From positions 558,001-622,000 of the forward strand of contig NZ_SRLA01000001.1 of the NCBI RefSeq assembly GCF_004745825.1: DNA of 64,000 nucleotides. Reading direction: 5' to 3'. Origin of the DNA: Hymenobacter fodinae. GTDB lineage: Bacteria > Bacteroidota > Bacteroidia > Cytophagales > Hymenobacteraceae. This document shows positions 61,757 to 64,000 of the stretch, piece by piece; positions within the stretch are counted from its first letter, which is position 1; every line of letters begins with the position of its first letter. Below the pieces are notes generated by a model that searched no databases, was not told the origin of the DNA, and saw only the letters and a program-made list of their open reading frames with translations. The position numbers were made by a program, and so were the translations under genes.

Positions 61757-62458
61757 CTAGTCAGCAATACCGATTCCCACATACACCTGGAACATACCAT
61801 TCTTAATGTTATTGATGGAGTTTGCCGCGGCATTCTGCGGATCTTTGATGATATCAGCAAAACCGGCGGTGTAACGGCCACCCACCCGCGCCGGACCTAC
61901 CCGCGCTTCTACACCAGCTGCTAGGCCATAGTCGAGGCTGTTGTAGCTGTAGCCATACACGTTGTTGTCGTCGGCAATCTTACGCTCGGTGCTGCCCTCT
62001 TTCACCTTGGTCAGCAACGACACCTGCGGGCCTACATGCACGCTTACGTTGTCGAGGAAGTTGTATACCAGCAGCACGGGCACCTGAATGTAGTCGAGGC
62101 GGGTGTCGTAGGTGCCGCGGGAGGCGTACTGCGTAGGGGCACCTTTAAAACCTTGCCGGCTATAAAGCACCTCGGGCTGCAACGAAAACGCGTTGTTGAA
62201 GCCAAATTGGGCGTACACCCCGGCGTGGAAGGTATTGTAGATGCCTTCGTTATTGAAGTTCTTTTTGTCGTCGCCGCGGAAGTTAGAAGCCGTGAATCCG
62301 CCTTTTACACCGAAGCCATTATTGCGGGAAGCGCTGCTACCCGGAGAGTAGTCAGTAGATGATGCAAGCCGGCCAGAGCGTGGGCCCGTAGTTTGATCTT
62401 GGGCAACGGCCGCAGCACTTACCGCGGATAATGAGAGGAGAAGAGCTATTTTTTTCAT
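61757..62458 (-). CDS. Porin-family outer-membrane beta-barrel protein
   Basis: A 233-residue protein with a signal peptide (KKIALLLSLSAVSAAAVA), start ATG at 62458. The PorT/OMP beta-barrel pattern is visible: NNGFGVKGGFTASNFRGDDK, FHAGVYAQFGFNNAFSLQPE, VLYSRQGFKG, DYIQVPVLLVYNFLDNVSVH. A small outer-membrane barrel is expected. The function is unknown. Confidence 0.85.
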   Translation of the reverse strand: MKKIALLLSLSAVSAAAVAQDQTTGPRSGRLASSTDYSPGSSASRNNGFGVKGGFTASNFRGDDKKNFNNEGIYNTFHAGVYAQFGFNNAFSLQPEVLYSRQGFKGAPTQYASRGTYDTRLDYIQVPVLLVYNFLDNVSVHVGPQVSLLTKVKEGSTERKIADDNNVYGYSYNSLDYGLAAGVEARVGPARVGGRYTAGFADIIKDPQNAAANSINNIKNGMFQVYVGIGIAD

Positions 62459-62676
62459 AAAAGGAGGGAGGGAGCAGTGAAGCACAGAGAAGCAAGACCA
62501 ATCCGGTGATGAATAACACCGGGGGAGCATCGGTAAAGTGCTATACTATCGTGCCGTCAGAAGGTTACAGCTGTCCGCTACCTGAAGCATAAATTTTGCA
62601 CCTAGGTCATACAGAAAAAATCAACTATAATGATACCTTTGGCTCTTTACGGCCGCCGCCAGCATGGCTTTGTAAG

Positions 62677-62751
62677 GGGGTGTTAGCTCAGTTGGTTTAG
62701 AGCACTACCTCGACAAGGTAGGGGTCACTGGTTCGAGCCCAGTACGCCCCA
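62677..62751 (+). tRNA. tRNA-Val (GAC)
   Basis: A complete cloverleaf fits: acceptor GGGGTGT with ACGCCCC, D stem GCTC with GAGC, anticodon stem CTACC with GGTAG and T stem ACTGG with CCAGT around TTCGAGC. Loop TCGACAA gives anticodon GAC. CCA is not encoded. Position 33, before the anticodon, reads C instead of the near-universal T. Confidence 0.9.
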
Positions 62752-62820
62752 CTTCAAAGCCACCTGCCCCGCTGTCATTGAGTACGCTCATGGCCTTTTT
62801 GGGGCAGTACGAATCTCTAG

Positions 62821-62848
62821 AAAGCCCGACCGCAAGGTTGGGCTTTTG
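62821..62848 (+). terminator. Terminator downstream of the tRNA
   Basis: AAAGCCCGACC (62821-62831) pairs with GGTTGGGCTTT (62836-62846) and is followed by TTT, 70 bases after the tRNA gene. Confidence 0.7.
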
Positions 62849-62849
62849 C

Positions 62850-63385
62850 GTTTAGGGGCTCTATGAATCATTCGAGACCTCTAAACCGGGCAACTAGCTG
62901 AGAATAAATTTGTAACACTACGCAATCTTAAGTTGTGATATTACTGATAGTACCCATCCAAGATGAGTGAGTAAGTCTATAGTCCATTGACATCAGGATA
63001 ATAGTTAGTGAAGAAACAGCACTGAATACTTAGGGATAAGTAAAAATTAAGGTTAAAAACAATTTCGTTAATCGAGTAAAAGCTGTTGTTCGGAGCTTTT
63101 GCTGTTGTGTTTACCTAACGCAGAGCATTAACAAACTTATGGTAAGAGTAAGATGAAGGTAGTAATGGGCTTAAAACGGCACGTTTTCAAAGTCTGTTCA
63201 GCGCCATTATTATTTATTGTTTTTTCAATAAAGTAAGTGCTAACTCATTTATATAGGTGTGTTAATGTCTTTGAATAAAAGGCCATTTTAATTAAAAATT
63301 AACGTGATATATTTTGCTTAAGTTATGAATGTGTTACTTCTTGGGGTCAATAATTGGAATAAATTCAAAACCCAAGTAGAACACA
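62850..63385. other. AT-rich promoter region of the SusC-like gene
   Basis: About 530 bases with no gene. It is strongly AT-rich, including TTTTAATTAAAAATTAA near 63285 and TATATTTTG near 63308, a near match to a -7 element. No operator was identified. Confidence 0.5.
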
Positions 63386-64000
63386 TGAGGAAAACATTAC
63401 TGTTATTTCCCTTCACGGTTCTTGCAGTAGCCAGCCACGACGTGGCTGCTCAAAACCGCACTGTAACCGGACAAGTGGTCGGAACCGATGGTGCAGCAAT
63501 ACCGGGGGCTACCGTAATAGTGAAGGGCGGCTCACAGGGCACATCAACCGATTCTGATGGCCGGTATTCTTTATCGGTGCCGAACACGGCTAGTGCGTTG
63601 GTGTTTTCATTTATTGGCTACGCTTCTAAAGAGGTAGCTATTGGCACACAGTCTAGTATTAATGTTACTCTCGCCAATGGCTCTACTGGCCTTGATGAAG
63701 TAGTAGTTGTAGGCTACGGAACCCAGTCCCGTCGGGACTTGACAGGTTCAGTAGCTACTGTTACGGCTGCCCAGATTGCCAATAAGCCAGTGCAAAGCTT
63801 TGAGCAGGCGCTACAGGGGCAAGCCTCTGGTGTGAACATCACTACACCCAACGGGGTGCTCAATGCACCGCCAGTGGTACGTATCCGCGGGGTGAATTCC
63901 ATTAGCCTGAGTTCGGCACCATTGTACGTAATTGATGGTATTCCAGCGTTTAGCGGCAACAGCTCGGCCGTAGGTAGTGTGCCCAACAACCCACTCAGTA
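63386..64000 (+). CDS. SusC/RagA-family TonB-linked outer-membrane receptor (N-terminal part)
   Basis: The frame is open from the ATG at 63386 to the window end (205 residues). A signal peptide (LFPFTVLAVASHDVAAQ) is followed by the carboxypeptidase-regulatory-like domain (TVTGQVVGTDGAAIPGATV, STDSDGRYSLSVPNTA). The TonB-box region is LDEVVVVGYGTQSRRDLTGS. The plug begins PVQSFEQALQGQASGVNITT, with VVRIRGVNSISLSSAPLYVI and IDGIP. Such receptors import glycans or peptides with a SusD lipoprotein, expected downstream outside the window. Confidence 0.92.

Overview
The window looks like chromosomal DNA of a Bacteroidota species of the Cytophagales, most like Hymenobacter. The evidence is: a SusC/RagA-type TonB-linked receptor at the right edge, a type IX secretion (T9SS) C-terminal signal, PorT-type beta-barrels, LytS/LytTR and HxlR regulators, almost no Shine-Dalgarno sequences, and several upstream elements resembling the Bacteroidota -7 box (TAnnTTTG). 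The genus is inferred; no rRNA gene is present. Base composition is GC-rich except for one AT-rich gene at 26.1-27.0 kb and the region before the SusC gene.

Layout. 0-5.5 kb: the end of an unknown gene, an Ala-rich lipoprotein, a NERD-like/coiled-coil/WG-repeat protein and small unknowns. 6-12 kb: a royal-jelly-type lipoprotein, then sucA-sucB (2-oxoglutarate dehydrogenase E1 and a two-lipoyl-domain E2); the matching E3 (lpdA) is at 24.6 kb. 12.2-18.4 kb: a truncated globin that has lost heme-pocket residues, an exporter/glycosidase pair and an M1 aminopeptidase. 18.8-22.4 kb: a Crp/Fnr regulator followed by a four-gene cluster with three roadblock/LC7-like paralogs and a membrane protein. 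22.4-24.5 kb: an SDR/HxlR divergent pair flanked by two copies of a MITE-like palindromic element. 26-31 kb: an AT-rich AbiTii/TIGR02391-like putative defence gene, a secreted vWA-like protein, a SUFU-domain protein and an S41 peptidase. 31.6-37.9 kb: signal peptidase I, a glycoside hydrolase split by an amber codon, AraC and NmrA-like proteins, and a reductase whose normal start is also cut off by an amber codon. 38-45.4 kb: two Lys-rich membrane paralogs, a LytS/LytTR two-component pair, an erythromycin-esterase-like protein and a cold-shock protein. 45.8-54.4 kb: a DAC-like sensor protein, pseudouridine synthase, WYL regulator/DinB pair, TPR protein, subclass B1 metallo-beta-lactamase and a class-3 aldehyde dehydrogenase. 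54.7-64 kb: a GMC alcohol oxidase, small secreted proteins, alpha/beta hydrolase, thioesterase, DJ-1/PfpI protein, porin, tRNA-Val and the start of a SusC receptor.

Two signals cut across genes. First, a 10-mer, CTAGGCCA[C/G]T, is repeated about 48 times on either strand, roughly 200-fold above chance, and often supplies the TAG stop codon of a gene. Second, several intergenic spaces hold related long palindromes sharing the core GTCATnC(T/C)GAGC. The best candidates for undescribed biology are the iterated 10-mer, the roadblock-like cluster, the AbiTii/TIGR02391 gene and the globin lacking its heme ligands.
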